From: Halomonas sp. KAO
Lineage (GTDB): Bacteria > Pseudomonadota > Gammaproteobacteria > Pseudomonadales > Halomonadaceae
Assembly: GCF_015595025.1 (NCBI RefSeq)
Contig: NZ_JADNRL010000019.1
Location: 148,225-212,224 of the forward strand
Reading direction: 5' to 3'
Length of the DNA: 64,000 nucleotides
Of the stretch, positions 18,687-27,329 are shown piece by piece. The position numbers and the translations under genes are program-made. Position 1 is the first letter of the stretch. The number at the start of each line of letters is the position of its first letter. The notes beneath the pieces are model-generated. The model had not been told where the DNA came from. It searched no databases and saw only the letters and a program-made list of their open reading frames with translations.

Positions 18687-19553
18687 ATGTCAGCTACCCC
18701 CTCCTACTCAAGACTGGACGTCGATCAGCGCGGTGTCGCCTGGCTGACGCTGGAACGCCCCGAGATCCACAACGCCTTCGATGACAGCCTGATCGCCGAG
18801 CTCAACGCCCACCTGGAGCGTCTCCACGAGGCCGCCAGCAAGGGTGAGGTGCGCGTGGTGGTGCTGGGCTCCGAGGGCAAGAGCTTCTCCGCCGGCGCCG
18901 ACCTGGGCTGGATGAAGCGCATGGTCGAGTACGACTTCGAGGGCAACCTCGCCGACTCGCGCAAGCTCTCGGCGTTGATGCACGGCCTCGACACGCTGCC
19001 CTGCCCCACGCTCTGCCGCATGCAGGGAGCCGCCTTCGGTGGCGCCGTGGGCCTGGCCGCCTGCTGTGACCTGGTCGTCGCCTCCGAGAAGGTCAAGTTC
19101 TGCCTCTCCGAGGTCAAGATCGGCCTGTCACCGGCGGTGATCAGCCCCTATGTGCAGCGTGCCATCGGCCCTCGTCAGATGCGCCGCTATGCGCTGACCG
19201 CCGAGGTCATCGATGCCCCCACTGCCCTGGCACTCGGCCTGGCCCATCGCATCGCCCCCCACGACGAACTCGACGAGGCCGTGGAGGCAATGCTCGAGAT
19301 CCTGCTGGCCGGCTCGCCCCAGGCCCAGCGCGCCACCAAGGCGCTGCTCGCCGATGTCGCCCGCGAGCCCGACAGCGATGCCACCCGGGAACATACCTGC
19401 CGGGTGATCAGCGAGCTGCGCGTCAGCGAAGAGGGACAGGAAGGCCTTGCCAGCTTCTTCGAGAAGCGTCGCCCCGCCTGGACGCAACCCTCTGCTTCCG
19501 AAGAACCTGTTTCCAAAGAACAGAACCCCCGTGCCGCGGAGCCCCGCTCATGA
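18687..19553 (+). CDS. liuC: 3-methylglutaconyl-CoA hydratase (enoyl-CoA hydratase family)
   Basis: 288 residues; crotonase fold with the oxyanion-hole segments SFSAGADLGWMKRM and GAAFGGAVGLAACCDLVVAS, and KFCLSEVKIGLSPAVISPYV. The family is about 265 residues; the extra C-terminal tail (QPSASEEPVSKEQNPRAAEPRS) is polar and low complexity. It hydrates 3-methylglutaconyl-CoA to HMG-CoA. Its stop overlaps the liuD start by 4 bp. Confidence 0.92.
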   Translation: MSATPSYSRLDVDQRGVAWLTLERPEIHNAFDDSLIAELNAHLERLHEAASKGEVRVVVLGSEGKSFSAGADLGWMKRMVEYDFEGNLADSRKLSALMHGLDTLPCPTLCRMQGAAFGGAVGLAACCDLVVASEKVKFCLSEVKIGLSPAVISPYVQRAIGPRQMRRYALTAEVIDAPTALALGLAHRIAPHDELDEAVEAMLEILLAGSPQAQRATKALLADVAREPDSDATREHTCRVISELRVSEEGQEGLASFFEKRRPAWTQPSASEEPVSKEQNPRAAEPRS

Positions 19554-21601
19554 CCACAGAAATGAAGAAGTTCGATACGGTACTGATCGCCAACCGCGGC
19601 GAGATCGCCTGCCGGGTGATGCGCACCGCGCGCGCCATGGGGCTGCGCACCGTCGCCGTCTACTCCGATGCCGATGCCAATGCCCGCCATGTGCGTGAGG
19701 CCGACGAGGCCGTGCGCCTGGGTCCGGCCGCCGCTCGCGACAGCTACCTCAAGGTGGAAGCGGTGATCGAGGCGGCCAGGCGCACCGGCGCCGGCGCCAT
19801 CCACCCCGGCTACGGCTTCCTCTCCGAGAACGGCCCCTTCGTGGACGCCCTCGACCAGGCCGGCATCACCTTCGTCGGCCCGCCCGCCTCCGCCATCGCC
19901 GCCATGGGCGACAAGTCCGCCGCCAAGGCGCGCATGCATGACGCCGGCGTACCGCTGGTGCCGGGCTACCACGGCGACGACCAGGACGACGCCCTGCTCA
20001 AGGCCGAGGCCGACAAGATCGGCTATCCGGTGCTGCTCAAGGCCAGCGCCGGCGGTGGTGGCAAGGGCATGCGAGTGGTCGAGTCCAGCGACGGCTTCCA
20101 GGCCGCCCTGGATGGCTGCCGCCGTGAATCCCAGGCCGCCTTCGGCGACCAGCGCATGCTGATCGAGAAATACCTGACCCAGCCACGCCACGTCGAGGTG
20201 CAGGTCTTCTGCGACAGCCACGGCAACGGTGTCTATCTGTTCGAGCGCGACTGCTCCGTGCAGCGCCGCCACCAGAAGGTACTCGAGGAGGCGCCCGCGC
20301 CGGGCATGAGCGCCGAGCTTCGCCGCGAGATGGGCGAGGCCGCCGTGCGTGCCGCCAAGGAGATTGGCTACGTGGGCGCCGGCACTGTGGAGTTCCTGCT
20401 CGACGTTGACGGCTCGTTCTTCTTCATGGAGATGAACACCCGCCTGCAGGTGGAGCACCCGGTTACCGAGATGATCACCGGCCAGGACCTGGTGGAGTGG
20501 CAGCTGCGCGTGGCCATGGGCGAGCGCCTCCCTCTCGCTCAGGAAGAGCTGACCCTCACCGGCCATAGCTTCGAGGCACGCCTCTACGCCGAGGACCCGG
20601 AGCAGGACTTCCTGCCCGCCACCGGCACCCTGACCCGCTTCGCCCTGGACCTCGAGGGCGCGGGGCTGGATGCCGACAAGGTGCGCCTGGACAGCGGCGT
20701 GGAGAGCGGCGATGCCATCTCCATGCACTACGACCCCATGCTCGCCAAGCTGATCGTGCACGGCGGCGACCGCGACCAGGCACTCGCCACCCTCAACCGC
20801 GCGCTGGCCGCACTGGACGTGCAAGGGGTGGTGACCAACCGCGCCTTCCTGCAGCGCCTGGCCACCCACCCGGCCTTCAAGGGCTGCGATCTCGATACAC
20901 GCTTTATCGAGAAGCACGAGGAGAGCCTGTTCGCGCCGCGTGAGATCACCACCGAAGCCTATGCCTCGGCGGCCCTGATCGGCCTCAAGCAGCTCTCCCG
21001 GGAGTGCGAGAGCGACTCCCCCTGGGATCGTCATGACGGCTTCCGCCTGAACGCACCCAACACCATCCGCATCGCCCTGTGCGCCACCGGCCACGACCTC
21101 AGCCGCGCCCAGGCACCGGATGCCGAGGAGGTAGTGGTGGTCGAGGGCCGTCGCGAGGCCGCCTCCGGCCCCTGGCAGCTGGTGATCGGCGAACGCACGC
21201 TGACCGCACGCATCCAGCACCTGGAAGGCGACGCCGTGGCGGTCACTCTGGATGGGCACCGTCGTCGTCTGCAGGCCCGCCTGGCCGACAACGGCGTGGT
21301 GGTAATGGCCGACAGCAGCGGCGAGACTCGCCTGTTCTGGCGGCGCATCGATGCCATCGACCATGGTCAGCATGAGACGGAGTCCACCCTCACCGCTCCG
21401 ATGCACGGCACCGTGGTGGCGCTGCTGGTGGAGCCGGGCCAGAAGGTCGAGAAAGGCATGCCGCTGATGGTGATGGAAGCCATGAAGATGGAGCACACCA
21501 TGGCCGCCCCTGCCGACGGCCATGTGGAGAGCTTCCACTTCGCCGCCGGTGACACCGTCGGCCAGGGCGACGTGCTGCTCGAGTTCGCACCCGAAGAGTG
21601 A
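19550..21601 (+). CDS. liuD: 3-methylcrotonyl-CoA carboxylase, biotin-carboxylase/BCCP (alpha) subunit
   Basis: 683 residues. Biotin carboxylase N-terminal block KFDTVLIANRGEIACRVMRTA, ATP-grasp GGGGKGMR and MNTRLQVEHPVTE, and the C-terminal biotinyl domain with MEAMKMEHT (biotin on Lys at about 646). ATG at 19550 overlaps the liuC stop; a second ATG at 19562 is also possible. It supplies carboxybiotin to LiuB. Confidence 0.95.
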   Translation: MTTEMKKFDTVLIANRGEIACRVMRTARAMGLRTVAVYSDADANARHVREADEAVRLGPAAARDSYLKVEAVIEAARRTGAGAIHPGYGFLSENGPFVDALDQAGITFVGPPASAIAAMGDKSAAKARMHDAGVPLVPGYHGDDQDDALLKAEADKIGYPVLLKASAGGGGKGMRVVESSDGFQAALDGCRRESQAAFGDQRMLIEKYLTQPRHVEVQVFCDSHGNGVYLFERDCSVQRRHQKVLEEAPAPGMSAELRREMGEAAVRAAKEIGYVGAGTVEFLLDVDGSFFFMEMNTRLQVEHPVTEMITGQDLVEWQLRVAMGERLPLAQEELTLTGHSFEARLYAEDPEQDFLPATGTLTRFALDLEGAGLDADKVRLDSGVESGDAISMHYDPMLAKLIVHGGDRDQALATLNRALAALDVQGVVTNRAFLQRLATHPAFKGCDLDTRFIEKHEESLFAPREITTEAYASAALIGLKQLSRECESDSPWDRHDGFRLNAPNTIRIALCATGHDLSRAQAPDAEEVVVVEGRREAASGPWQLVIGERTLTARIQHLEGDAVAVTLDGHRRRLQARLADNGVVVMADSSGETRLFWRRIDAIDHGQHETESTLTAPMHGTVVALLVEPGQKVEKGMPLMVMEAMKMEHTMAAPADGHVESFHFAAGDTVGQGDVLLEFAPEE

Positions 21602-21620
21602 CAGCCCGCCAGGCTGAGCG

Positions 21621-21720
21621 GCGCCGGGGACAGGTCGCAGAGGGGGTCCTATGCCATGGATGGCATCGGTAGCGCCCAGGGAAGGGTTCACAGCGCCCCC
21701 TCGTTGACCTGTCGCCGGGC
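21621..21720. repeat. Extragenic multi-hairpin element between liuD and liuE
   Basis: Outer arms GACAGGTC (21629-21636) and GACCTGTC (21706-21713) flanked by CCGGG on both sides, inner arms AGGGGG/CCCCCT, and a central ATGCCA-TGGA-TGGCAT palindrome. The nested symmetry over 100 bp suggests a mobile palindromic repeat, different in sequence from the GTAGGAGC elements. Confidence 0.6.
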
Positions 21721-21774
21721 AAGCCGCGACCCATAGGCACCTTATCGGCACGTCGGCAAGACAGGAGAGAATTC

Positions 21775-22674
21775 ATGACATTCCCCAAGCAGGTACGCCT
21801 GGTCGAGGTCGGCCCCCGCGATGGACTGCAGAACGAGTCGACGCCGATCGCGACCGACACCAAGCTCGAACTGATCGACCGCCTGGGCGCGGCCGGCATC
21901 CGCTATATCGAGGCGGCCAGCTTCGTCTCCCCCAAGTGGGTGCCACAGATGGCCGACCATCGCGAAGTGATGACCGGCCTAAAGCGCCACAATGGCGTCA
22001 CCTACGCGGCGCTCACCCCCAACCTCAAGGGACTGGAAGCGGCACTCGAGTGTGGCGTCGAGGAGGTTGCCGTATTCGGCGCCGCATCCGAGGCCTTCTC
22101 CCAGAAGAACATCAACTGCTCGGTGGCCGAGTCTCTGGCCCGCTTCGAGCCGGTGCTCGAACGCGCACGAGAAGCCGGAGTGCGGGTCCGCGGCTACGTC
22201 TCCTGTGTGCTGGGCTGCCCCTACGAGGGTGAGATCGCCCCCGCCAAGGTCGCCGAAGTAAGCAAGGCACTGTATGACATGGGCTGCTACGAGGTCTCGC
22301 TCGGCGACACCATCGGCACCGGCACCCCGCTCACTGCCAAGCGCATGCTCGAGGCGGTCAGCCGCGACGTACCCATGGAGAAGCTCGCCGCCCACTTCCA
22401 CGACACCTATGGTCAGGCGCTCGCCAATCTCTACGCCGTGCTCGAGGAAGGCATTGCGGTGGTGGACAGCTCCGTGGCCGGCCTCGGCGGCTGCCCCTAC
22501 GCCAAGGGCGCCTCCGGCAATGTGGCAAGCGAAGACGTGGTCTACCTGCTCAACGGCCTCGGCATCGAGACCGGCATCGACCTCGACGCCCTGGCCAACA
22601 CCGGCACCTGGATCACCCAGACCATCGGCCGCCCTAACCGCTCCAAGGTGGGTGTAGCCCTCGCCGCCAGGTAA
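21775..22674 (+). CDS. liuE: Hydroxymethylglutaryl-CoA lyase
   Basis: 299 residues. N-terminal VEVGPRDGLQNE contains the catalytic Arg-Asp pair, AHFHDTYGQALAN the metal-binding His, and GLGGCPYAKGASGNVASEDV the active-site cysteine loop that is the family signature. It cleaves HMG-CoA to acetoacetate and acetyl-CoA, ending the pathway. ATG at 21775 after AGGAGAG. Confidence 0.95.
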   Translation: MTFPKQVRLVEVGPRDGLQNESTPIATDTKLELIDRLGAAGIRYIEAASFVSPKWVPQMADHREVMTGLKRHNGVTYAALTPNLKGLEAALECGVEEVAVFGAASEAFSQKNINCSVAESLARFEPVLERAREAGVRVRGYVSCVLGCPYEGEIAPAKVAEVSKALYDMGCYEVSLGDTIGTGTPLTAKRMLEAVSRDVPMEKLAAHFHDTYGQALANLYAVLEEGIAVVDSSVAGLGGCPYAKGASGNVASEDVVYLLNGLGIETGIDLDALANTGTWITQTIGRPNRSKVGVALAAR

Positions 22675-22693
22675 CTGACACAACAGAACGAAA

Positions 22694-22734
22694 AAGCCCC
22701 CGAGCCATTGATTTAGCTCGGGGGCTTCGGTTTT
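22694..22734 (+). terminator. Rho-independent terminator of the liu operon
   Basis: AAGCCCCCGAGC (22694-22705) and GCTCGGGGGCTT (22716-22727) form a 12-bp perfect stem with a 10-nt loop, 19 bp after the liuE stop, followed by CGGTTTT. Confidence 0.85.
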
Positions 22735-22884
22735 GGGTGGGTTGCGCCAAGGTTTGGCGCGGACTGCACAGCAGTCTGTCCCAGCCGAAGGCGACAACAC
22801 CGCTTTTTCATATGTTTTATCAGATTAATTTCTCTATTTCGGCACCTGAGCCGATAACTGTCTAGCGGCTAGGCCCCGCGCGAC

Positions 22885-23793
22885 CTACTGCAGCTCGAAC
22901 GCCACCGGCTGCAGCGGCTCGGGCGCCGGATCGCCCAGCGCCTCGGCCACGCTGATCTCGTGCACTCGGCAGATGGCGTCCAGCGGCAGGTCATTGGCCT
23001 CGCGGCCGAAAGGAAACTCCATCTGCTCCGAGAGGCGGTCGAGCCCGAAGAAAGTGTAGGCGACGATGGCGGTGAACACCGGGGTGAACCAGCCGACGCC
23101 CGACACCAATCCGAACGGCAGCAGGTAGCAGTAAACGTAGGCGGTACGGTGCGCGAGCAGCGTATAAGCAAACGGTAGCGGTGTCTGAGCGATACGCTCC
23201 GAGGCGGCCTGGATCTCGGCCATGCCGTGCAGGTGATCATCGATCGCGGCCGCGGCCACCGAGTCGATCTCTCCTGCTCGTCGCGCCTCGGCCACCACGT
23301 CGCCGGCCCGCTGCAGCATGAAGGCCGCGGGATTGCGCAGGCTCAGCGCCCGGTCGACAAGGTCAGCGGAGAGCGAGGCCGGCAGGTCTGCGCGCACCTC
23401 CTCCTCGCGCAACTGCCCGCGCAGCAGGTGAGCATGGGCCAGCGCGCGTATCATCAGTTCCCGGCGACGCTCCGAGCTCAGGTAGATGCCGCCGACCCGA
23501 ACCAGGCTGCGCATCTCGACGACCATGCGCCCCCACTGCTGGCGCGCCTCCCACCAGCGGTTGTAGGTCGCCGTGTTGCGCACGCTCAGAAGGATCGACA
23601 GCACGATGCCCATCAAGGTAAACGGCAGCAGCGTGTGCTGAACGATGCCTTCAAGATAGTGATGGCGAGCGACCCAGGTGATGGCGGCGGCGAAGAGACC
23701 GGCCAGCAGGATATGCGGCAGGGTATGGGGCACCACCGAGCCCTTCCAGGCCAGCATCAGCCTGAACGCTCCGGGGCGATCACGAACGATCAC
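22885..23793 (-). CDS. Bestrophin-like (UPF0187/YneE) membrane protein
   Basis: 302 residues if started at the GTG at 23791-23793 (MIVRDRPGAFRLMLAWKGSV), preferred because GGAG lies about 10 nt upstream; the frame is open to 23943. Residues RDRPGAFRLML, NRWWEARQQWG and GWFTPVFTAIVAYTFFGLDRLSEQMEFPFG are the conserved blocks of the bacterial bestrophin family, which form pentameric ion channels in the inner membrane. The physiological role in bacteria is unclear. It follows, on the same strand, the GNAT gene at 23882-24388 and overlaps no coding sequence when the GTG start is used. Confidence 0.8.
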   Translation of the reverse strand: MIVRDRPGAFRLMLAWKGSVVPHTLPHILLAGLFAAAITWVARHHYLEGIVQHTLLPFTLMGIVLSILLSVRNTATYNRWWEARQQWGRMVVEMRSLVRVGGIYLSSERRRELMIRALAHAHLLRGQLREEEVRADLPASLSADLVDRALSLRNPAAFMLQRAGDVVAEARRAGEIDSVAAAAIDDHLHGMAEIQAASERIAQTPLPFAYTLLAHRTAYVYCYLLPFGLVSGVGWFTPVFTAIVAYTFFGLDRLSEQMEFPFGREANDLPLDAICRVHEISVAEALGDPAPEPLQPVAFELQ

Positions 23794-23881
23794 GACACTT
23801 TGACTCCAAACGACGAAAGCGGCGATGGTGTCACAGCGCCTCGAATGAGGAAAGCGCCCACCCGTCAGGGCCACGCCGCGG

Positions 23882-24388
23882 CTAGCGACGATACTCGTAG
23901 AGGTTGTTCCGTGCCCCGTAGAGCCACACGCTTCCCCGGGCACGAAAGCCCAGTGCGCGCAACAGGCGGTTGGAGCGAGCGTTGTCCGGCAGCGTCACCG
24001 CCAACACCGACTCAAGCGCGTGCGCTATCATGCCATGCTCGAGCACAGCGGTCGCGGCCTCGAAGGCGTAGCCCTGACCGCAGAACTCGGGCAGGAACGC
24101 ATAGCCGAGATCGGGCCTCTCCAGTTCGTCCCGTTTCACCAGGCCACACATGCCGATCGGCGTGCCCTCGCCTTTCAGCTGCACCAGGTTTAGACCGAAG
24201 CCATGGGTGCGGTAGCTCGCCATCGGGCCACGATCGAGGTAGCGAACGGCCTCCTCCCGGGTGCGAACCTGCTTGTCGGCGATATGGCGAATGAACGAAG
24301 GCTCATTCAGCAGCCGCACAATAAAGTCGGCATCCACGTGCGCGAAATGCCGAAGAGTCAGTCGCTCGGTATCGGATACTGTCGGCAT
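23882..24388 (-). CDS. GNAT acetyltransferase (RimJ/RimL-like)
   Basis: 168 residues from the ATG at 24386-24388; an upstream in-frame ATG at 24421 is possible. Typical RimJ/L features: DTERLTLRHF at the start, DLGYAFLPEFCGQGYAFEAATAVLEH with the acetyl-CoA loop (variant GQGYAF), and NARSNRLLRALGF. It probably acetylates a protein N-terminus or a small amine. It is next to the last attC-like site of the integron but no attC follows its own 3' end, so I count it as backbone or as a cassette that lost its attC. Confidence 0.78.
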   Translation of the reverse strand: MPTVSDTERLTLRHFAHVDADFIVRLLNEPSFIRHIADKQVRTREEAVRYLDRGPMASYRTHGFGLNLVQLKGEGTPIGMCGLVKRDELERPDLGYAFLPEFCGQGYAFEAATAVLEHGMIAHALESVLAVTLPDNARSNRLLRALGFRARGSVWLYGARNNLYEYRR

Positions 24389-24441
24389 GCCAACCCCTGA
24401 GTTGAAGGCTTGATGGGGCACTGGATCTGGCTATCACTGGC

Positions 24442-24499
24442 ATTTAACGCCGCCAGCAGAGGCACGTTTTGCGTGTCCTGCTGACTGCCCTCGTTATGC
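24442..24499 (-). other. attC-like site 6 (distal end of cassette array)
   Basis: Outer boxes ATTTAAC (24442-24448) and GTTATGC (24493-24499) bracket a strong imperfect stem (CAGCAG...CACG-TTTT-GCGTG...CTGCTG). The box on the cassette side includes the GNAT stop codon. 58 bp long, in the attC size range. Confidence 0.75.
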
Positions 24500-24982
24500 T
24501 TGCAACCATTTATACATTACCAATGCATCTACATAGCCTTGTGCTGGATGATTAAATGCTTTTGGTAAACGACCAACTATTTCGAAGCCTAACTTTCCCC
24601 ATAAACGAACAGCACCTTCATTGCTTGATGCTACAAAATTAAACTGCATCGCTTTATAACCCAGCTCTAGTGCTATTTTTTGAGAGTGCTCACACATAGA
24701 TGTAGCTAGCCCTTTGCCTCTTGCCCGCGAAGAAACCATATAGCCACAATTACAAACATGATCACCAGGGCCGGCTTGATTCGTTTTTAAATAATACGTA
24801 CCTAATATATTGTCATTTTCTTCAAATACATAGGTCTTGCGCGGAGCATCTAGCCAAATTTCCTCAGCCTGTTCTTTGGTTGTATTCATTTCGTATGCAT
24901 ATGTCTCACCGGCCAAAATTATTTCATGGAATATTGGCCATATTGAATCCCAGTCTTCTTTAGTTGCTTCTCTAATATTCAT
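24494..24982 (-). CDS. Cassette 6: GNAT acetyltransferase
   Basis: 162 residues, AT-rich compared with flanks. GNAT motif A is CGYMVSSRARGKGLATSMCEHSQ (R-x-x-G-x-A loop) followed by FNFVASSNEGAVRLWGKLGFE. Phosphinothricin/aminoglycoside-type N-acetyltransferases and many uncharacterised cassette GNATs look like this; the substrate is unknown. It is the last cassette. Its first bases (GTTAAGA on its own strand) do not match its attC R' box (GCATAAC), unlike the other five. Confidence 0.82.
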   Translation of the reverse strand: MNIREATKEDWDSIWPIFHEIILAGETYAYEMNTTKEQAEEIWLDAPRKTYVFEENDNILGTYYLKTNQAGPGDHVCNCGYMVSSRARGKGLATSMCEHSQKIALELGYKAMQFNFVASSNEGAVRLWGKLGFEIVGRLPKAFNHPAQGYVDALVMYKWLQA

Positions 24983-24994
24983 TACTCTTTCTCA

Positions 24995-25054
24995 TCTTAA
25001 CCCCTGAGCTAAAGCGCCGCGAGAAGCGAGGTCGCGTTGAGCGATTAGTTATGC
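24995..25054 (-). other. attC-like site 5
   Basis: Boxes TCTTAAC (24995-25001) and GTTATGC (25048-25054) with an imperfect GC-rich stem between (AAGCGCCGCGAG / GCGTTGAGCG). 60 bp, 3' of the RibD-like cassette gene. Confidence 0.7.
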
Positions 25055-25100
25055 CGGGCCCGAATCCTGATAGCGAGCTCTTCCAGGACCGATGGCGGCC

Positions 25101-25679
25101 TCATCGTACGAACTCGTACACGAGCTTCTGAATCCCGTTCGCATAGGACTCACTCTCAACAAGCTTAAGCGGCTGTTTCTTCTCGTCGGCATCGCTGAAC
25201 ATGCGCTTGCCTGCGCCGAGAAGCACTGGAAACACCAGAAGATAGTAGCGGTCGAGCAGTCCCGCGTCGGCGAGGTTTCGTGCGAGGCTGGCACTACCAT
25301 GGATGAAGATCGGCCCGCCTTCGGCCGCCTTAATCTTCGCGACCTCGTCAAGCGAGCGCAGAATGGTGGTCTCGCCCCAGTTGTCAACCAGGTCGTTGTC
25401 GTTCAGCGTGGAGGAGACAACATATTTCGGCATCTCCTTGTAGCTGGCAAACTCCGCCACTTCCGGCCAGACTGGCGCGAAACTCTCGTAGCTCTTCCTG
25501 CCGAACAGAAGCGCCGTGGCCTCCCTCATCTCCCGACCTTTGAGTTTGTAAGCCTCCTCAAGGAACTCGATGTCCTTGTGAGTCCAACCCGCAGCGCTGT
25601 GAGTCTCAGAAAGCCCCCCGCCAGGAGAGTCGACAACGCCGTCGAGCGACACAAAGGCGGTATAGGTTAATATTCGCAT
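25101..25679 (-). CDS. Cassette 5: RibD C-terminal / dihydrofolate-reductase-fold protein
   Basis: 192 residues from the ATG at 25677-25679 behind AAAGGAG; the open frame continues upstream through the attC. The sequence MRILTYTAFVSLDGVVDSPGG, LLFGRKSYESFAPVWPEV, IFIHGSASLARNLADAGLLDRYYLLVFPVLLGAGKRMF is typical of the YyaP/RibD-C family of NADPH-dependent reductases. The reaction is unknown; it lacks the segments that would identify a trimethoprim-resistant DHFR. Common in integron cassettes and mobile DNA. Confidence 0.83.
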   Translation of the reverse strand: MRILTYTAFVSLDGVVDSPGGGLSETHSAAGWTHKDIEFLEEAYKLKGREMREATALLFGRKSYESFAPVWPEVAEFASYKEMPKYVVSSTLNDNDLVDNWGETTILRSLDEVAKIKAAEGGPIFIHGSASLARNLADAGLLDRYYLLVFPVLLGAGKRMFSDADEKKQPLKLVESESYANGIQKLVYEFVR

Positions 25680-25698
25680 ATCTTGCTCCTTTCTGATG

Positions 25699-25770
25699 GC
25701 ATAACGCCACGCTCTACGGCAAGTTTGAAGCGTAGCGGAAAACTTATCCGAAAGCAGCGCCTTGTTAACC
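25699..25770 (-). other. attC-like site 4
   Basis: Boxes GCATAAC (25699-25705) and GTTAACC (25764-25770), 72 bp, with complementary inner blocks (CGCTCTACGG.. / ..GCGTAGCGG). The stop codon of the PD-(D/E)XK-like gene abuts the right box. Confidence 0.72.
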
Positions 25771-27234
25771 CTATATGACCTTTGAGGCTGATGCTTTCGG
25801 TGAAGCATCAATTATCACTATATTTTCAGCCCCTTGCTGCCCCATACCTTTTAATATTCTATCCACTTTCGCAATCTCAGGTTTTGAGTAGCAAAGAATA
25901 ACTTTAATATCTGAGATGGATTTCGAAGCTTTCTTGTAGATCTCGGTTTGATTTTTAAGATTATTTTTCAATGATGATGATCTAGCCAGCTTAAACTCAA
26001 TTATTGTTGAGTCACCACAACCGAAAGAAACCTTATAATCAGCAGGACCTCTACCGTTGTTTACTTCAGAGTTCACGTCATATGGTGATGCGTACCAAGT
26101 TAGTCTAAAAACGCGCTGAATAGTGTCTTCTGAAGCAATAGGCTTTCCTTTTTGATAGAAAATCCTATAGCCATCATTATTTTCTATGTTGTCCTTCAAG
26201 AAATTCGCCCTTTTTAGCGCTTCCTCATAGCTATTGGGTTTAACTTCAAAGAAATCACTCGACTCAAGTAGGTTTTCGCAGAAAAGTGAAAGCGTATTTA
26301 TTAGCTCGCTACGTATCTTGTCGATCTTTTCTTTTGATAGCTTCTTAGACTGGTCTTTCTTGTCTTCTTTTTGCTTTATGTAATAGTCTAGAATTTCTGG
26401 GAACGCATTTATTGTTTTAGATACTGCATGTTCGATATCTTTTTTCTTTGGCGATATTGGCAGTGCTTTATGAAAATAGGAGTTTACAGAATTACGTAAT
26501 GCTGCATTACCAATAGAGTTAGCAATTGTTCTAAAATTTACCGACAATTCGCTATGACATATAAACGATTCATCTTTTGTAAGTATGTCTAGAGGAGTTA
26601 GTAGTATAAAATCCCCATTTTCCTCGAGATAGAAGTATGGAAGCTCATATTCCTTAGGTTTCCATATCATCAGGTTATCGTCATAAGAACACCTAACGCT
26701 AAAAACCTTTCTCTGGTGAGGCTTCAAGGATTTCCTTGCAAAGTCCTGAGTATACTCAAGGAGATATTCGAGCATTAAATTAGTGGCAAAATCACTAATA
26801 AAGTCTTTTCCAATTCCAGCGCCAACAAGAGTTAGCTTCTCGATATGCGTAGCCGATGAAATCGTCTCTTCACCAAAATTTGAATAGAACCCATTAAAAG
26901 CAGAAATAATATCCTTGGCAAATTTGGCCCCCAGGCCTTTGCCGTTATTCCCGTATTTACAGAGACCGAGCCAGTTCTGCTTTATTTCTGGAAACTTGAA
27001 GAGATTAGCATTAGCACTGATTCCTTCATTTACTGCAATTCCTTTCAGCAAAATAAGGTGAGATACAATCTTGTCATGCTGCTCTTTGTATTCTGGTTTT
27101 TCAGATGCAAAAAGCAGAAATGGGTCAATAAAAAGCGGAAGGTCTGAAGTTAAACATATGTTCAGAGCACCATGATCATCCAGTTCTTTTTCTTCTATCT
27201 CAAAGTATTCCGAGAATATTAATTTAACGCTCAT
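25771..27234 (-). CDS. Cassette 4: uncharacterised protein with C-terminal PD-(D/E)XK nuclease-like motif
   Basis: 487 residues, strongly AT-rich, no membrane segment or signal. The C-terminal part reads GRGPADYKVSFG then STIIEFKLA: Asp399, Glu413 and Lys415 fit the PD-(D/E)XK pattern of restriction-type nucleases, with a predicted beta strand on each side. A lysine-rich coiled-coil-like stretch lies at about 285-310. The N-terminal block DLPLFIDPFLLFASEKPEYKEQHDKIV is distinctive but I do not recognise its family by name. A single large nuclease-like gene in an integron cassette suggests phage defence or a stand-alone effector; this is inference. Confidence 0.7.
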   Translation of the reverse strand: MSVKLIFSEYFEIEEKELDDHGALNICLTSDLPLFIDPFLLFASEKPEYKEQHDKIVSHLILLKGIAVNEGISANANLFKFPEIKQNWLGLCKYGNNGKGLGAKFAKDIISAFNGFYSNFGEETISSATHIEKLTLVGAGIGKDFISDFATNLMLEYLLEYTQDFARKSLKPHQRKVFSVRCSYDDNLMIWKPKEYELPYFYLEENGDFILLTPLDILTKDESFICHSELSVNFRTIANSIGNAALRNSVNSYFHKALPISPKKKDIEHAVSKTINAFPEILDYYIKQKEDKKDQSKKLSKEKIDKIRSELINTLSLFCENLLESSDFFEVKPNSYEEALKRANFLKDNIENNDGYRIFYQKGKPIASEDTIQRVFRLTWYASPYDVNSEVNNGRGPADYKVSFGCGDSTIIEFKLARSSSLKNNLKNQTEIYKKASKSISDIKVILCYSKPEIAKVDRILKGMGQQGAENIVIIDASPKASASKVI

Positions 27235-27248
27235 ACTCGTCCTTGGGG

Positions 27249-27321
27249 GGTTAACGCCTGGGATCAGCCGCCGGTTTGGAGCGGCAGCGGAAAACCGGTC
27301 GGCTGAAGCCCCTGGTTAAAC
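27249..27321 (-). other. attC-like site 3
   Basis: Boxes GGTTAAC (27249-27255) and GTTAAAC (27315-27321, perfect GTTRRRY). Between them TCAGCCGCCGGTTT pairs with AAACCGGTCGGCTGA with one bulged base, the clearest hairpin of the set. 73 bp. Confidence 0.8.
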
Positions 27322-27329
27322 TGGCCCAG

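Noticed and set aside
19187..21751. 854-codon minus-strand open frame antisense to liuC/liuD
   Set aside because: The opposite strand has unambiguous biotin carboxylase and BCCP motifs; the antisense translation shows no family.
23882..24388. RimJ-like GNAT considered as a seventh integron cassette
   Set aside because: The sequence after attC 6 begins GTTAAAT, but no attC-like site follows the gene's stop; base composition is nearer the backbone.
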